The notes below the pieces were generated by a model. That model did not search any database. It had not been told where the DNA came from and worked only from the letters and a program-made list of their open reading frames with translations. The position numbers and the translations under genes are program-made. From positions 186,001 through 250,000 of the forward strand of contig OY987267.1 of NCBI GenBank assembly GCA_963920665.1: a stretch of DNA of 64,000 bases, given 5' to 3'. This stretch comes from Straminergon stramineum. Taxonomy: Eukaryota; Streptophyta; Bryopsida; Hypnales; Calliergonaceae. This document shows, one piece after another, positions 23,279-36,200 of the stretch; positions within the stretch are counted from its first letter, which is position 1, and the number at the start of each line of letters is the position of its first letter.

Positions 23279-26200
23279 ATTTCCAAGAGGTTAATCCTAC
23301 TCCAGAGATCGAGTTGCTATGTGTGACGGTTGATTCTCATACCTCTGATCAACTAGTCATTGGAACGACTAAAGACATGGAGGATGACTGTTCAGAGGAA
23401 GATGTCATCGAGCCACTTGATAACTTCACCTCTGAAGATGCCTTTTGAAGATCTCAAAAAGTAAATTATGTGGCTTCAATCTCTAATCTACGCATGAAAC
23501 GACTTGTAGTTTCTCGACTACAAATTCCTTCGTGTCGCCTTGTTCAGATGCCTATGGTACGGCCAACATTGCAATTTGACTTGACCAGGCTAGCGGAGGA
23601 ATACATACATGGATATAGAGATGGGTCATTTGTTTTCTATGTTTCAATTACTAATGAACAGGGAGAGGAAGAGCAAGTCACTGATAGTGACAAAGCTGCA
23701 TAGGTACCTCTTTGGAATGAAGAGAATGAAATTTTCAATGCAATTTTGAGTGTTACCCTAGAGTTGCAACATCTTCAAAACTCCAAGTTCTTTGTATGCG
23801 ATGGGAACCATCGCCTTCTTGCTTGGTCATCTTACATCTCTCGCTATCATGAGCATGATTAAAGTTGGCATGCTTCCATGGATTCTATCATATTGGAAAC
23901 GAAGGGGCAAATTGGAGTCGTCATGCATGTCATGCATGACATTAACAAGTATGTGCAGGGTTGTTCTGTCGAACATGTTTTGGGGTTTGGGTGTCGAGTT
24001 TTTCGTCTGATGTCGCATGTCGTATAAGACGAGTGTCGCATATACGAGACAAATTTGACAAGCGCGAAATTAGGGTTTAGGATTTTCGGGCAAGGTAGCC
24101 AAAATTTTTATCTTACGTGGCGGGTTGTCAACAGTGACGTGGAAAGCTTTGACCACGTCACCATAGGCGACTGCGGGTGGGGCGCGTGCGGGTAAGGTGG
24201 GGCGATCGCGGGTCCCAGAATGAGGGTGACTGCGGGTCCAAAATCCAGGGCGACCGCGGGTAATTGTGGGGCGTTACTTCTCTTTGGGTTCTCACTTCGT
24301 GTCTTTGCTTCGCAGCTTGCCACGTACTCGACACCCACGGTCGCCCACCAGCCTGAACCCGAAGTTGTCCTACCCGTGGTCGCCCAAACCCAAGGTCGCC
24401 CACACCCGCATGCGCCCCTTTAGGATGCTACGTGGAAGACACGTGTCTGCCACATGGCATCCAGATGGCCTCACGGGCAGGGTGAAATTTTTTTTAAAAG
24501 TCAAAGGTAAGTTTGACTCTATTAGACGGACAAGAGGGTCTACTTGACGTGTTGGACGTCGTGTTCGTCGAGTTGTCGAACTGTCCGCTGGAACAACCAT
24601 GAGTATGTGCACAAAGACTCTTTTTTCTAATCTATTTTTTAAGTTTTCTCTTAAATGTCTTACACCCTAACAAATTGAGTATTCTATTGTGATAGACACA
24701 CAGAGAATTCCTTCATTAAAACAAGTTTGGTGCACACCTTACACAGGGTCCGCAAATATGGAGGCATGTCTTTGGATAAGTTTTCTGAACATCTCAGTGC
24801 CTCAGAGATGTCACAATGCACTCAAAATCTAAGGAAGTCTTGGTACATCATGTCGTTAGAGGTGTTCACAGCATTTATTTATCGTGTAAGTTTCTCCATC
24901 ATCTTTAATTTTTCATTTCTTTATTTTGATTGTTGCCTTACCTTATTTTTCTCTACCAATTTTTTTTTGCAATATAAGATAGCTGCTGCAGCAAATATTG
25001 TTGTGAGGCTACATAAAGAAGATACACCATTGGAAGATCAATTAAAAGAGGGTGTTCTAGCAACCATGAGACTAGGCACAAAAGAGAAGACAACTCAATT
25101 GACTAAAAAATTGGGGAAATTCATAGCTATAGCTAATCCAAGTTTGGGGAAAGAGTGGCTTCATGAGGTAAGTAACTATGTTTACCTTACTCTTGAATCC
25201 TTGGGTTGATGAATAGTACTTTTATTCTAATTTTTGAATTGCTTGTATGAAGATTGAGCGCCATTGGAGTACAAATTCTATTCCCGAGATGACTCTCGAC
25301 AAGTTGTAGATGATTGCTACTTGCAATGTGAAGGCGGAGCACAAAGTCAAGTGGTTGCATTGGTGGAACTCCTCTGTCCAACAAGAGAGGCACGTCGCTT
25401 TCCCATGAAGCCTGTGGGAGAATCTGATTTGAAGGCCTTCTTAGTGAAGGCATGCTAGTATTCAGGGGTGAGTGATTGGAAATGAAAATGAAGGTTCATG
25501 CTATGAATTTATTTTCATAATTTTGATCAATGTTGTTGTATTGACTTGGATGTCCATGCTTATTGTTTTCCTAAACATTATCTTTATTGTGCAGATAGAA
25601 GATGTTGCAACAAAAATGTTTGACACTATCGTTAAGAAAGATAACCTAGTATTGGCCATGGACTCGCCTCAAGAGTCTGAGGTTTTGTCCGAATACATTG
25701 AAGGTTGGAAGATACAACTTTGGGATCATGCTTTCCTTTTTAATTTTAAGGGGCATGACATCTTCAAGAAATTAGATTTATTTTTGAAGCACAAGGGCTT
25801 GGACCTTGTGGTTAAGCAAGTTCTATTCAGATAGCAATTCATTTGAAGTACTTATAGTCTAGTCTAAACTCTTTCCATTTTTTCCAATCTTGAGTATTTC
25901 TTTATCTCTGAACCGCATTTGCATTTTTATTGGTACTTCAAGTATGAACTCCTTTCAAAGGCAGCTATTACTAAGCGAGACCTTTCTCCCTTCCTCGGTA
26001 TCTAGTTGGACGTGTCCACTGAACACTACATGTTCTCTCCTTCACAGTTGAGGTGGTGGATAAGTGCACACTTGAAGTCTGGAGCGTGGTACCTCGAGTG
26101 CCCTTCAGAGATTATACCTCTTTCTGAAGAGCATTTGAAGCGCTCAATTGACTCCCAAGACGTTGTTCTTGAGTATGATGAGTTTTCTGGATTGGATGAA

Positions 26201-28035
26201 GATGCTAGATTGAAGGCTGTAAAGAAGGAGGAGGAGGCAAATAAGAGAATTGCCATCAAGAATTATGATGCTGTGGAGAAGGCGCTTCAAAGAATCGCAA
26301 AGAAGACTACTAGAGCTGTTGAGAAAGAAAAAGAAAAGAGCTCAACAAAGACAGCAAAGCAAGCAGTAGCTGGCTCATCTGTAGTGGATCAGAGATCTCA
26401 AATCCAGACATCTGTTTCTAGAGGCATGAAGCGCGGAACAGAGCATTTAGCACTTACATAAGCTGGCCTACTCCATGGACCGGTTCTTCTTGATGTGGTT
26501 AACGACAATGACATCTCTATTGACGAGTTTATTTGCAACTCGTCTTTGGTAGTTGTGCTTGTTGATCTTTTACCTCTGTTGTACCATGACATTCTGAAAT
26601 TCATAGACAAGATGCGGTCCTTCACTTGTCTTCTTGAATTCATGTATTCACTTCCAAATGTTTATAGATTTTTCAGTTCTTTCTGACGTTTTCTTTTGCT
26701 GCAGCACACGGTGGATAAGGATCAATTCTATCGAGGCATTCATTCTGACAAGCCCCGTGTAGACCTTATCATCGCTGACATGCCTGAAGGACTACCTGTA
26801 CTTGATGTGTCCAACCCTCCTACTACCATTCCAAAGTGGAATCAACACCCCGAGAAGTGACTTGAGTTACTTTTTGAATTTACAAATGGACATTTACAAG
26901 ATGATGGGGCACTAGCTATTAATTGTCCATCCTTATAGGGCCCAAGCCCAAGCTGACATTCGTAGCTATGCTGTTCCTTATGGATTTAAATTACAGAAGG
27001 AATGATGGGGGATGAACTGCTTGCATCTAACTTCACCTTTTGATCTATCTTCCACAGTAAGTTCATCTTCTATCAAAAGTTTTTGGATTTATAGGGATTT
27101 TATTAAAAATCTCTATGGTGATGTATTCACCTTGGAATGCTTTGTTTTGTAGACATTGCGTTTTGGAATTCAATTATGGGTGAGAAACTTGCTAGGGGTT
27201 GGACCTTCGAAGTTCACATTTCAACTTTGCCCAAAGCTGAAGGCACTTGGTGTGGATGTTGCACGTGATGACATTCTTCAAAACTTCACCATCTCGGAGA
27301 CACTGTCTATGAACAAGGGTATTCCTTGGAGAGGGGACCGTGAAAAAGACCCTCGATTCATGTAGATGTTCATTGAAGCATTATCCATTCCAGGTGACAT
27401 GGTTGTGGATTGTACAGCTTCAACTAGTAAGTCCTAAACCTGCCTTTACATTGTAATGAAACATATAATCATTTCAATTTTTTCCTCTTCCTTGTTAATC
27501 TTTTAATTTCAATTCAATGTACATTTTCCAGGTGCTGCCATTCACACTTGAAGGGTCCTAGACAAGCACATCGTTGCCTTGGAGGAGGATAAGGCCATCT
27601 TTGATGCAATGCTTGCCCCTCTCATTCGTCAATTTTAGATTGTTCCGGCAACACCTGCAACCAACACATTACCCTCACATGATCTGAACGAAGAAGATGT
27701 TGTAGTTCACCATATTGTCAAAAAATCTAGATTGAGTAAGTAAGTCCTTGAATTTCTTCTTTCTCTTCAGTTTCAAGCATTTGCATATCTCAAAACTTTT
27801 CTAATTCTACATTTGTTTTTGCAGCATGATATATATTGAGGCTAGACACCAGTCGTTCTATTCCTTGCCCGATTTTTTCCCAAGTCTAGAGAAACACTAC
27901 ATACTACCCCCCTATGCAGAGGCGTTAGTTGTTGATTATACATCCCAAGGATATATCCCTACACGAGATATCACTAGTACTTTGGATCCTAGGGTATTGC
28001 AATTTCTAGACATGGCAACTTTAGAAAGTAGATGA
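23279..28035 (+). pseudogene. Decayed multi-exon gene: ParB-like N-terminus, coiled coil, beta-class DNA-methyltransferase-like C-terminus
   Basis: Exon 1 begins after a CAG acceptor near 23278 (NFQEVNPTPEIELL). The ParB/sulfiredoxin-like segment spans about 23480-23850: SCRLVQMPMVRPTLQFDL, EEYIHGYRDGS, then FVCDGNHRLLAW, resembling the (D)GxHR core of ParB-like domains, followed by GVVMHVMHDINK. Later exons include LVHTLHRVRKYGGMSLDKF, KKLGKFIAIANPSLGKEWL, a Lys/Glu-rich coiled coil (26.2-26.4 kb), a motif-IV-like VDLIIADMPEG (26.77 kb) and a motif-I-like GDMVVDCTAST then IVALEEDKAIFDAML (27.39-27.6 kb). Motif IV before motif I is the order of beta-class N4C/N6A methyltransferases. DPPY is altered to DMPE. 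Several in-frame stops and frameshifts show decay, and a MULE-type element sits at the first intron's donor. ParB-methylase fusions are known in prokaryotes and phages. The assignment is by motif and order only. Confidence 0.6.
23958..24602. mobile_element. Non-autonomous MULE-type element, copy 2, inserted at a splice donor
   Basis: This is the inverted counterpart of 2057-2881, nearly identical over its GC-rich arms but about 180 bp shorter in the palindromic core. Ends are GGGTTGTTCTG and GAACAACCATGA. A 9-bp duplication GTATGTGCA flanks it (23949-23957 and 24603-24611). The duplicated target is the probable 5' splice site of the ParB-like gene's intron after DINK: exon AACAA, donor GTATGT, so a copy of the donor lies on each side. 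Confidence 0.8.
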
Positions 28036-29879
28036 GAAGACATTGTGCACTAATAGTAGTGCTCATTCTCAGTCAATGTCTTCTTCATCTACTTGATGTT
28101 TTTTTAGCAAGATCATTCTTGTTTGATTCAGTTTTCATCTTCTACTCCTCACTTTTTGAATTTCAATTGCATTATGAGGATAGTGAAGCTACTATTTCAT
28201 TATCCTAAACTCCCTATTTCTACTGTAATGTTCAAGTTGTGGTTTCATATGTGGTATCTATGTTGTAGTCTCCATCCTTCCATAATTGCTTTTTTTGAAA
28301 TTACACTTTATTCAGTGGCCAAGACTCAAAAATTCAAATAGTTTTGTTGTCTTGAATTCATTTTGGATTGATGAATGTTCTCTTGCATTGTGAGACCTCT
28401 CGGGGCCGAGAGGAGAATGCAATCATCCAATGCTTGCATAATTATTTCCAAATTGGCAGAGAAGTCTCTATTTTTTAAATTTTTATTGGAAAATGCAAAT
28501 CCCTTGGGTATCTTGGAAGCCAAAATCTGAAATTTTCAATGTTACACCCCTTAACTATTACTATGTGGGCTCCAATAATGTACTTCTTAGGCCTTTTGAA
28601 TATTTTTTAAAATTACTAATACTATCACATTGAATTCAATGTGTTTACTAATTTTACCGCCATGTTTTTCAGTATTATTTCTATTTTCTCTTTATCATTT
28701 TTTACTATTTTATACATTTCTATATTTCTTGTATTCTATTGGAAGATATTACTCTAATTCTAAATCCTAAATTACCATCCATATTTCTAATTATATAGAA
28801 ACTAAGCGTAAAGTGTAGCTATGTATAAAAACTCAGATTTCTTAAATGTGTTCTACAAAGTATAAATGTCATGAAGTTTGTCAAAATTCAGACATAAAAT
28901 GTCTATTAGGGGTTACTATCAACTTGGATTTACAAAAATGGAACATTATTAAAGAATTTCTTTTCATCTTCTATATTCTTCAAAAAGCCATGGTTATAGG
29001 ACCAACACTAAATTTCACCCCAAAAAATTGTATGCTCACAAGCTCATGCTCGCAAGCTCACAGAATAGCAACCCTGTGATAAAATGGACACAATCAAGAA
29101 AATCTAAAATGATTGGTGGTTGATTGAAACTGTGCCATGGTACTAATAGTATATATATCAAAAACATTAAGTGTAAATGTAAAAAATTGACTACAAATGG
29201 CACAAATTATCACATTGCACAAATAGTGAGTTTTACCTTAGTGGATTCAATGACTTGAAATTTATACAATACAAGGATAGAATTTATATTCCATTCAACC
29301 TTAGTCTTTGAGGACATATGTGTTAAAGACACAAATATAGAATGGGATGTTTACAAGATAGTTTCAAACTTTTAGTGGGGATTTTGAAATGTTCAATGGT
29401 AAATTTGTTATTTAAAACCACCACTTTGTTAATGGCACTTGAATTAAATTGATCGTCTTTGGTTTCATGGTGTATATGCATGTAGTAGAGGGAAGGGAAA
29501 GTTTGTAAAGAAGGGTGGTAATGGGAAATTAAAATTTGGACACTTAAATATTGTATGTAAGATAGCCTCATTGAAAAAAATTGCATGAATGAATTTACAA
29601 AAAAACATAGGGTATTGAAAATACACCCTTATAGCTTTTATGTAAAAATATAGTCATCTTAAAAGCAATAATGAAGGTAAATAGCCCTACATCAAATACC
29701 CTCTTAACTCAGGTGTATACCTTAAACTACAAAGAGTGATCTCCCCGAGATTTCACTAAGAAACAAACAAGTATATGTTTAGAAGTCCTCACTTGTTGAT
29801 GTCATGCATAACTTACATAGTTACGCCAATATGACCTCTTGTATCCAAGATTATTGAATCCATTGATAAGTACTATACC
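28036..29879. other. AT-rich stretch without supported genes
   Basis: I see no coding region. It contains the isolated perfect-arm dyad at 28396-28413 (CCTCTCGGGGCCGAGAGG) and otherwise low-complexity AT-rich sequence. Short frames at 28846-29079 and 29323-29586 have no family resemblance. Confidence 0.4.
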
Positions 29880-30502
29880 TTCTTCGCATTGTGTAGTCTA
29901 GAGGTATGTCTCGTCCACGCAACACAACAGCGGTTGCCATCACAGACATAAAACTTATGATCCACTAAATGCCTCACTTGTAGTTGAAACCTAAGCTAAG
30001 CATTGAAGTCATCATTCACTGAGTTCCATAGTGGTCCCTGGTCCTGCTTCTTGGACTGAGAGAAAAACTCAAACAATCCTTCTTCATCAAAAATTGAAAC
30101 ATAGAAAACGGGAGCTCCTTCTTCATATCCATGGACAAACTATTGCTCCAATTTTGTCAAATCACATGCAAGGATTGGCCTTACCATTGGCATTGGAACC
30201 AACTGACACAAGGGGATGCGCATACAAGAGAGGTTGTTTGTTGTGAGTCTCAAGCTTGCTATAGTTGCCCCGGAATCGAGTTTCTGACTTTTGCGAATGT
30301 CATCTTCTAGTAGGTGCACATCATCCTCAACATCCAACTCATCCATATCATCGTCAGTTACCTCTTGAAAACAAATAAGTGGTTGGTCATTATTGTTTGG
30401 TGGATGTAATCTTGAAGACTGGATATTGGAGTCAATGATGTTCTGAAAAAACAAATAAAAGAATGTAATTTGAGTTATAAGCCTTAAAATTGTTCCAATC
30501 AA
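29880..30502 (-). pseudogene. Second decayed copy of the ParB-like gene, N-terminal part only
   Basis: Read on the minus strand it has EDDIRKSQKLDSGATIASLRL, then CMRIPLCQLVPMPMVRPILA, CDLTKLEQ, a counterpart of the DGNHR segment near 29930 (FYVCDGNRCC, altered), LSMDSIILDTRGHIGV and VMHDINK. These align in order with 23430-23950 of the plus-strand copy. Frameshifts and stops break it. I do not see the methyltransferase-like half to its left, so it is truncated or too decayed. The in-frame stop TGA of the plus copy after SEDAF corresponds to Arg (RKSQK) here. Confidence 0.6.
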
Positions 30503-30966
30503 GTAAATCTATAATGAGATGAATTGAAGACAAATAGGAAGAGCACTTCAAATGGTCAAGGAAATCGATGCAAAAAAGGTCAAATTTTGAATCATATAGA
30601 ATGTGATGTAATTATATCATTTGAGTCTACATTCACATATTTTAAGTATAGATTCTAGATTCAACAATGAAGACACAGAATGTAATCAACCAAAACAAAG
30701 TTGGATGTTACTTCGAGCTCTATACCTTTTATGGGATCCTATCCCGAAGTTTGCAAAGAAATTCAAAATAAATGAACAATCACATTCGATCCTATTGATG
30801 GGCAAAACTTTGGAGATGGCTAGATGAGCAATTTTAGCATTTGTTATGTTATTCTAGTAAAGCATCTAGACTTACCAATGACCTCTGCACCATTTCTTCC
30901 ATAACTTCCATTGGCGGTATGACCTATAATCATGATCACAATACAAATTTCAATTAGAAGGATTCT

Positions 30967-31065
30967 ATATCTATATCTATATCTATATCTATATATAGAT
31001 ATATATAGATATATATAGATATATAGATATAGATATAGATATAGATATAGATATATATAGATATT
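30967..31065. repeat. Microsatellite (ATCTAT)n / (ATAGAT)n, self-complementary
   Basis: About 100 bp of TATATC hexamers that switch midway to GATATA hexamers, so the two halves are reverse complements and can form a cruciform or hairpin. Confidence 0.9.
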
Positions 31066-31407
31066 CTCAACAATTCAAGATTCAATAATTTCTAATAATT
31101 GTCATTAGAAGTTTATCTTGAAATTTTAACAAGACACCAAGTCAACTTGAATGTCCTCTTGGTCTCAAAAGACATGTTTTGCTTATCACTAATCAACATT
31201 GATTCTAACAAAAAAATTCTAAAGGAAGTATTCAAAAACAATCAAGAACTTGATTTCAGAAAAATTAACCCAATCCAACTACCCTACATGTGGCTACATG
31301 AAATGTCTTGGGACTAAGATACGAATTTTGGTAACTTGCAATTGAAACAAATCTACATGAGTTATTCTTAAATTACAATGTATTGGATTTTAGAAGACCA
31401 ATCGCAA

Positions 31408-32745
31408 CCTCACTCCCCCACAAGGATGTTCTCGAGACTAAGAGACCTTCTCTAATTGGAATCTTCTCTCACAATAAATTTTCTAGATGATGTTTAAACA
31501 AACTCCATGTTTACAAAATTATCCCGACTCTTCTCTCCCAAAATGTCCCTCTCGAGACCAAGAGCCATATTTTGGTGTACTTTGAACAAGGGTATTCAAA
31601 ACAAGTAGTACAAAATCATAAGGCAGAGATTGATCTTGGACTGCCCCATCCATCTAGACCGAGAGGAATGTTTGATCTTGCCATATTCAACATTTTTATC
31701 ACTGACTTCAAATTGGTAATATTGAAAGAATACTTACAAACAAAAATGCAATTTAGGATCCCAACCTACCCCACCCAAAAAGTCCTTATTGGAACCGAAA
31801 GTCATATTTTGGTTTTGTTAGATTGGACTCTATTCTCGCAAATAAAAAGATCAGTAGTTAGATTCCCAACCCGCCCTACCAAAAACTCCCTCTTGGGTAG
31901 GGTTTTTTTTTAGGCAATTAAATACTCAATTGCCTCCAAAAAAATGGGCAGCTTCAAGCCTGTAGAAAAAAAGGGGGAAATGTGTTAAAAAATGCCAAAC
32001 TATCATCATCGCCCTACACATTGTTGCCACAATGTTTCCAAAACCTCATTTTATCCATTATGCAGAGCCAATACATACAAATATTGGATACAAAAATTAG
32101 ATATTCAAAATTGTATACTCATAATTGGCCTCATTCAATTCAAATCCCCATAATGAAGGAGCCAGGGAATGCAGAACCTTCTTGAAAGGAAGGCCACATA
32201 ACCATTTGTCTGAAAACCAAAAAAAAACACTACTCTTGGGACTAATAGCTATATTTTGGTCTTGTCCTATCGGACTCAATTATTGCCAACCATTAAGCTA
32301 GTGATATTCAAAAAATTATGAACAAGAAGATCGAAAACTAATCCCAACTTGCTCTATCCACAAAGTCCTTGTTGAGACTAAGAATATGAGCTATATTTTG
32401 ATCTTACCTTCTCAAACTCCATTCTTGCTCTTGTAAACTAAAAATCATCAAATAAACTCGAAATCAAAGGTCACCTGAATGGCCAATTTCCCATCTTATA
32501 CACAATGTTGTTTCAGATGCTTGCACTTATTCCCTCAACCTTATTCGAAAGGGCATTTTTTTGGTCTAATAGTCAAAATCATTGTTAGTATAGGAAAAGT
32601 CACACCCCAAACAAGCAACAGAGAGTTACATTGAGGGAGAAAGAGAAGCACAGGCAACATTCAACGATATTCTTCAAACACAAAAAATAGAAACAAATCC
32701 CAACATGCCCCACCTACAAAGTCTCTCTCAGGACCAAGGGCCATA
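31408..32745. repeat. Array of dyad motifs upstream of the minus-strand ParB-like copy
   Basis: Recurring words include TTCTCGAGACTAAGAG (31420), CTCTCGAGACCAAGAGCC (31552), GACCGAGAGG (31658), GGAACCGAAAG (31795), CTTGGGACTAATAG (32235), TTGAGACTAAGA (32370) and CTCAGGACCAAGGGCC (32728), often followed by ATATTTTGGT and preceded by CCCCA-CCxACAAAGTC. Reverse-complemented, the core CTCTTGGTCTCGAGAG resembles the CTCTTGGCGCCAAG motif before the plus-strand copy. Spacing is irregular. No gene is supported between 30503 and 33169. Confidence 0.55.
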
Positions 32746-33169
32746 TTTTGGTTTGGCCTTCTTGGAATCTATATTCCTGTATGAAGCACAAGTTGTAATT
32801 AAAAACATGAAGCAAAGAGAAGATGTAGAAGCTTGCATTTCCCAAAGTCCAAAATAAAGTACAATCTAAAAATAAAGCATCAGTGAGTTTGCATTTCTTA
32901 TGATAGCTCTTCATAAATATATGTGTTGTTGTCAATTCTTTATATAATCAGGTGCACTGCCTGTGATGTCTTCACATAAATATTTAGTATAGGTGTCACC
33001 TAAGCCTTGTCTTTTGTACATCGAGCAATGAAGACGACGTCTATTGTCGAAAATATCATGTATGTTTTGGAAATTGAAAATTTATATGAATTTCTTTGTA
33101 GTTCTTTACTTGTCACTTCCATTTCGTTGTTGCAATAATCCATTTTAGTATTTGGTCCCTTAGCCTTGC

Positions 33170-33267
33170 CACTAGAAGAAAACAACATTGATTTCAATAA
33201 AATTCAGTTGATGCAAAATTTTGCATTAGTTGAATTTTGTTGAAATCAACGTTGTTTTCTTGTAGTG
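33170..33267. mobile_element. 98-bp foldback MITE with CACTA-type termini
   Basis: It begins CACTAGAAGAAAACAAC and ends GTTGTTTTCTTGTAGTG, and almost the whole unit is a hairpin: the left arm TGATTTCAATAAAATTCA pairs with TGAATTTTGTTGAAATCA. Termini match the CACTA signature and the big element ending at 16617. Flanking triplets are TGC and TGA, so the 3-bp duplication is imperfect. It lies 15 bp before the start codon of the MULE-like gene. Confidence 0.75.
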
Positions 33268-36200
33268 TGACCATCCATTGTTATGGCATCTATTAGAGTT
33301 GATGGATATGAGGCGCCAATTGTTTTGCGAGTGAATGGTGATGGTCTTGTAGAAGTTCCCATTCATCTTCTTCACATTCGTTACGGATTCATTCAATCCT
33401 CTATCTATGTAGAAGAAGAAATTATGTCCGAGTCATGGGCTTTATTGGAGTCAATTCTCATATCTAACACTAGACATGAACAAGGTCACTTCTAGCTTCT
33501 ACTTCGAGGTCATTATAGAATATTTGGATTGTCAATTGACCTTATGGTAGGTTCAATAGAGATCTTGACCTCCAAGTCTAATGGTTCCACAACACGAGTT
33601 TCTCTTCTCAAAGTAGTAAAAATAGAATTTGATGAGCCTTCGGGTTTACATAGTGAATACCATTGTGGTGATGTGAATACTTCTCCAAAGAAGCTCTTAA
33701 GTCCAATTATCGAGTTATCTAGCGACTCAGAGGATAAGTCATATGGACTTAGTCATCGTTCTTCAACACCTTCTTTCCCTCCAAAAGGATCTAGAATGGT
33801 GTTTACATTCCAATCCACCTCTGTGTCTCAAAGTAGTCCTTCTGCTTCTAACTTCTTATGTCCTCTCTATCTGACAGATCATGATGTTCTTAGTGTAATG
33901 CAATGTCTTTGTAAATTATCTTCTATTTGAGGGTGTAGAAATGAGATAGCTAAAATAGATTTTGAGTGTATCAAAATCCAGAAGGTCCAATATCTTCCAT
34001 TACGTTTTGATGGTGACCTTGTTTTTGAATTGCCACCATGTCGTTTATTTGCTTCATCATCTTCTTCAAAGAACATGAATGGAATGGATAAGCAATACGA
34101 TGGCCACATGTAGTGTTGTACAATTACATCTAATATTCACAATGACCTAGGTTTGAAGTTCAAGAAATCAACCTACGTAGGTCACTTGGCATGCATGAAC
34201 CCCGACTATGATTACTTGAAGAGGTCATCAAAACGAAATGAAACTAAGTGGGTAGGTAACATATTTACTCTGTTTCACGTTAGACAGATTCCTCCAAAAG
34301 AATCTACTTTAGCTTACAAGGTTTGTAAAGTATCTCCTTCTTGTATTAATTTTTTTGAGGGCAGAATTTATTATGTCTCTAGTGGCCTAGACATGACAAG
34401 GGCTTGCATTCATCTAGGTAATCACATGCACCCTGTTACAAATGGTCTATGTAGAGAGTACCTAAACACCATATCAAGTCTTATTGCATGAGAGGTAGAG
34501 AAGACACCTACTACTAAAGCATCAGCCATTGCTTTAGCAGCTAGCAAGGAATTCCTAGACACATTTCTTGTCCACGCAGGTGATGGACCTCAAGAGATGC
34601 TTCAAGGTAAGGCTTTAGATGATGTTATAGATAAGTTTCAAGTCCTCAGCTCTCCAAATGTTTGAAATATCATTGCTTCCTTTTGCAGTAGCGAGAACAG
34701 AGGGGGAGAGATTGGCCGCCTACTTGCAGTGAAGAAACAAGCGAAGATTGAATTCATTTATGACAATGTATTTCCTAGACAAGGACAAGAGAAAGTATAC
34801 CTTTTCAAAATACTAGTCAATGGAGTTAGAAGCAGTGTAGATCTTGTTTAGAGAATGCAACCAAGTAGAGATCTTGAGAACTATTGGGTCATGTTTGACC
34901 TTGTCAAACGTGTGAAGAATTAGACCATTGTTGCTTGTCATGTATATGATTCTATTTATTGCAAGGTCATGACTATTGTAGTGTGTGATATGCAATCAGA
35001 AGACACTGTAGGACAAGTCATCATGTAGAGATGTTTCAACAAAATTATGGAGAAAAATGGTGTGCCTTAGCCACATTTCAAAGGCTTCTTAGTAGACAGT
35101 GTTCAAGCCAATTGGAATGTTGTTCGAATTGTCTGTGGCTCTTGCGATCCGTGCATCAAGATGGACCACCTCGAGCACACATGCCTCTTTCATTGGGCTA
35201 CATCAATGAAGCAACACACATAGAGGCTCATCAAATAAGAGTTCCAAAGTCAACACATCAAGCTTTGTAGAGACTACAAAGATGCAAAGAATTTAGAAGA
35301 AGTAGAGAGCAAATACTTACAAATCAAGGCACAGTGGTACTCCTCAAATGCAACAATGGTAGAATCCCTTCATGAACTTGAGTTGTGGTTGGCATTTTGG
35401 CACTTCAGATATCATCACTAGGGTGGTATTACGGAAATTATAAGTATTCAAAACTTTTGTCTTTTAATTCATATTGTAATGGGAATTGTGTTGAATGCTA
35501 CTTTCGTCAATTTTAGCTAATACTAAAATTTTTCAAGATCTATCATTGGAGGAGTTGGCAAATATCCCATCTTGCAACCTCTTAGAAACCATTTACAACA
35601 AGTGGCTTCAAGCTTCTAGGAAATATGACACAAACTTATATGTAGCAACATGCGATGATTGGGTTTGAGCTTTTATGCAGATGACAAACTATTGGGTATA
35701 CCTCAATAGTAGCCTCCCGGGATTAGGACCATCTCGTCATGACTTGAAACTAACACTACTAGAAAATGGCGTCCAAATCAACAAAAAACCAACAATTTTT
35801 TGTTGATTTGGGTACTGTATCGTCCATTTTCACAATTTTTTGTTGATTTTGCACTTCTTAACAAAATGATTCAAGAAATTTTTGTTGATTTGAATAGTTA
35901 ATAACCAAATCAACAAAAATTTGTTGAATCTTACAAAATTGTTTTGGAATAATTTTGGAATCTTTTGGAATTTTGTTTAGTCTTGTAGAATCTTGTAGAA
36001 AATAGGAATACAAAATTCTAATTCTATTCACATTTCCATAGAATATTATTTGTATTTAACCATTAAAGGCCCAAATTGCATTTTTTGGCAATAGAATAAT
36101 TTTGGGCAATTCACTTAGAATGGAATTAAAAAAAAGTTCTTTGAAATTTTCACACAATATGTGCCCAAGGAGTAGCTTTAAGACTCAACAATTTTTGTAA

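Noticed and set aside
30967..31065. CRISPR-like short repeat array
   Set aside because: It is a simple hexamer microsatellite without unique spacers, in a eukaryotic genome.
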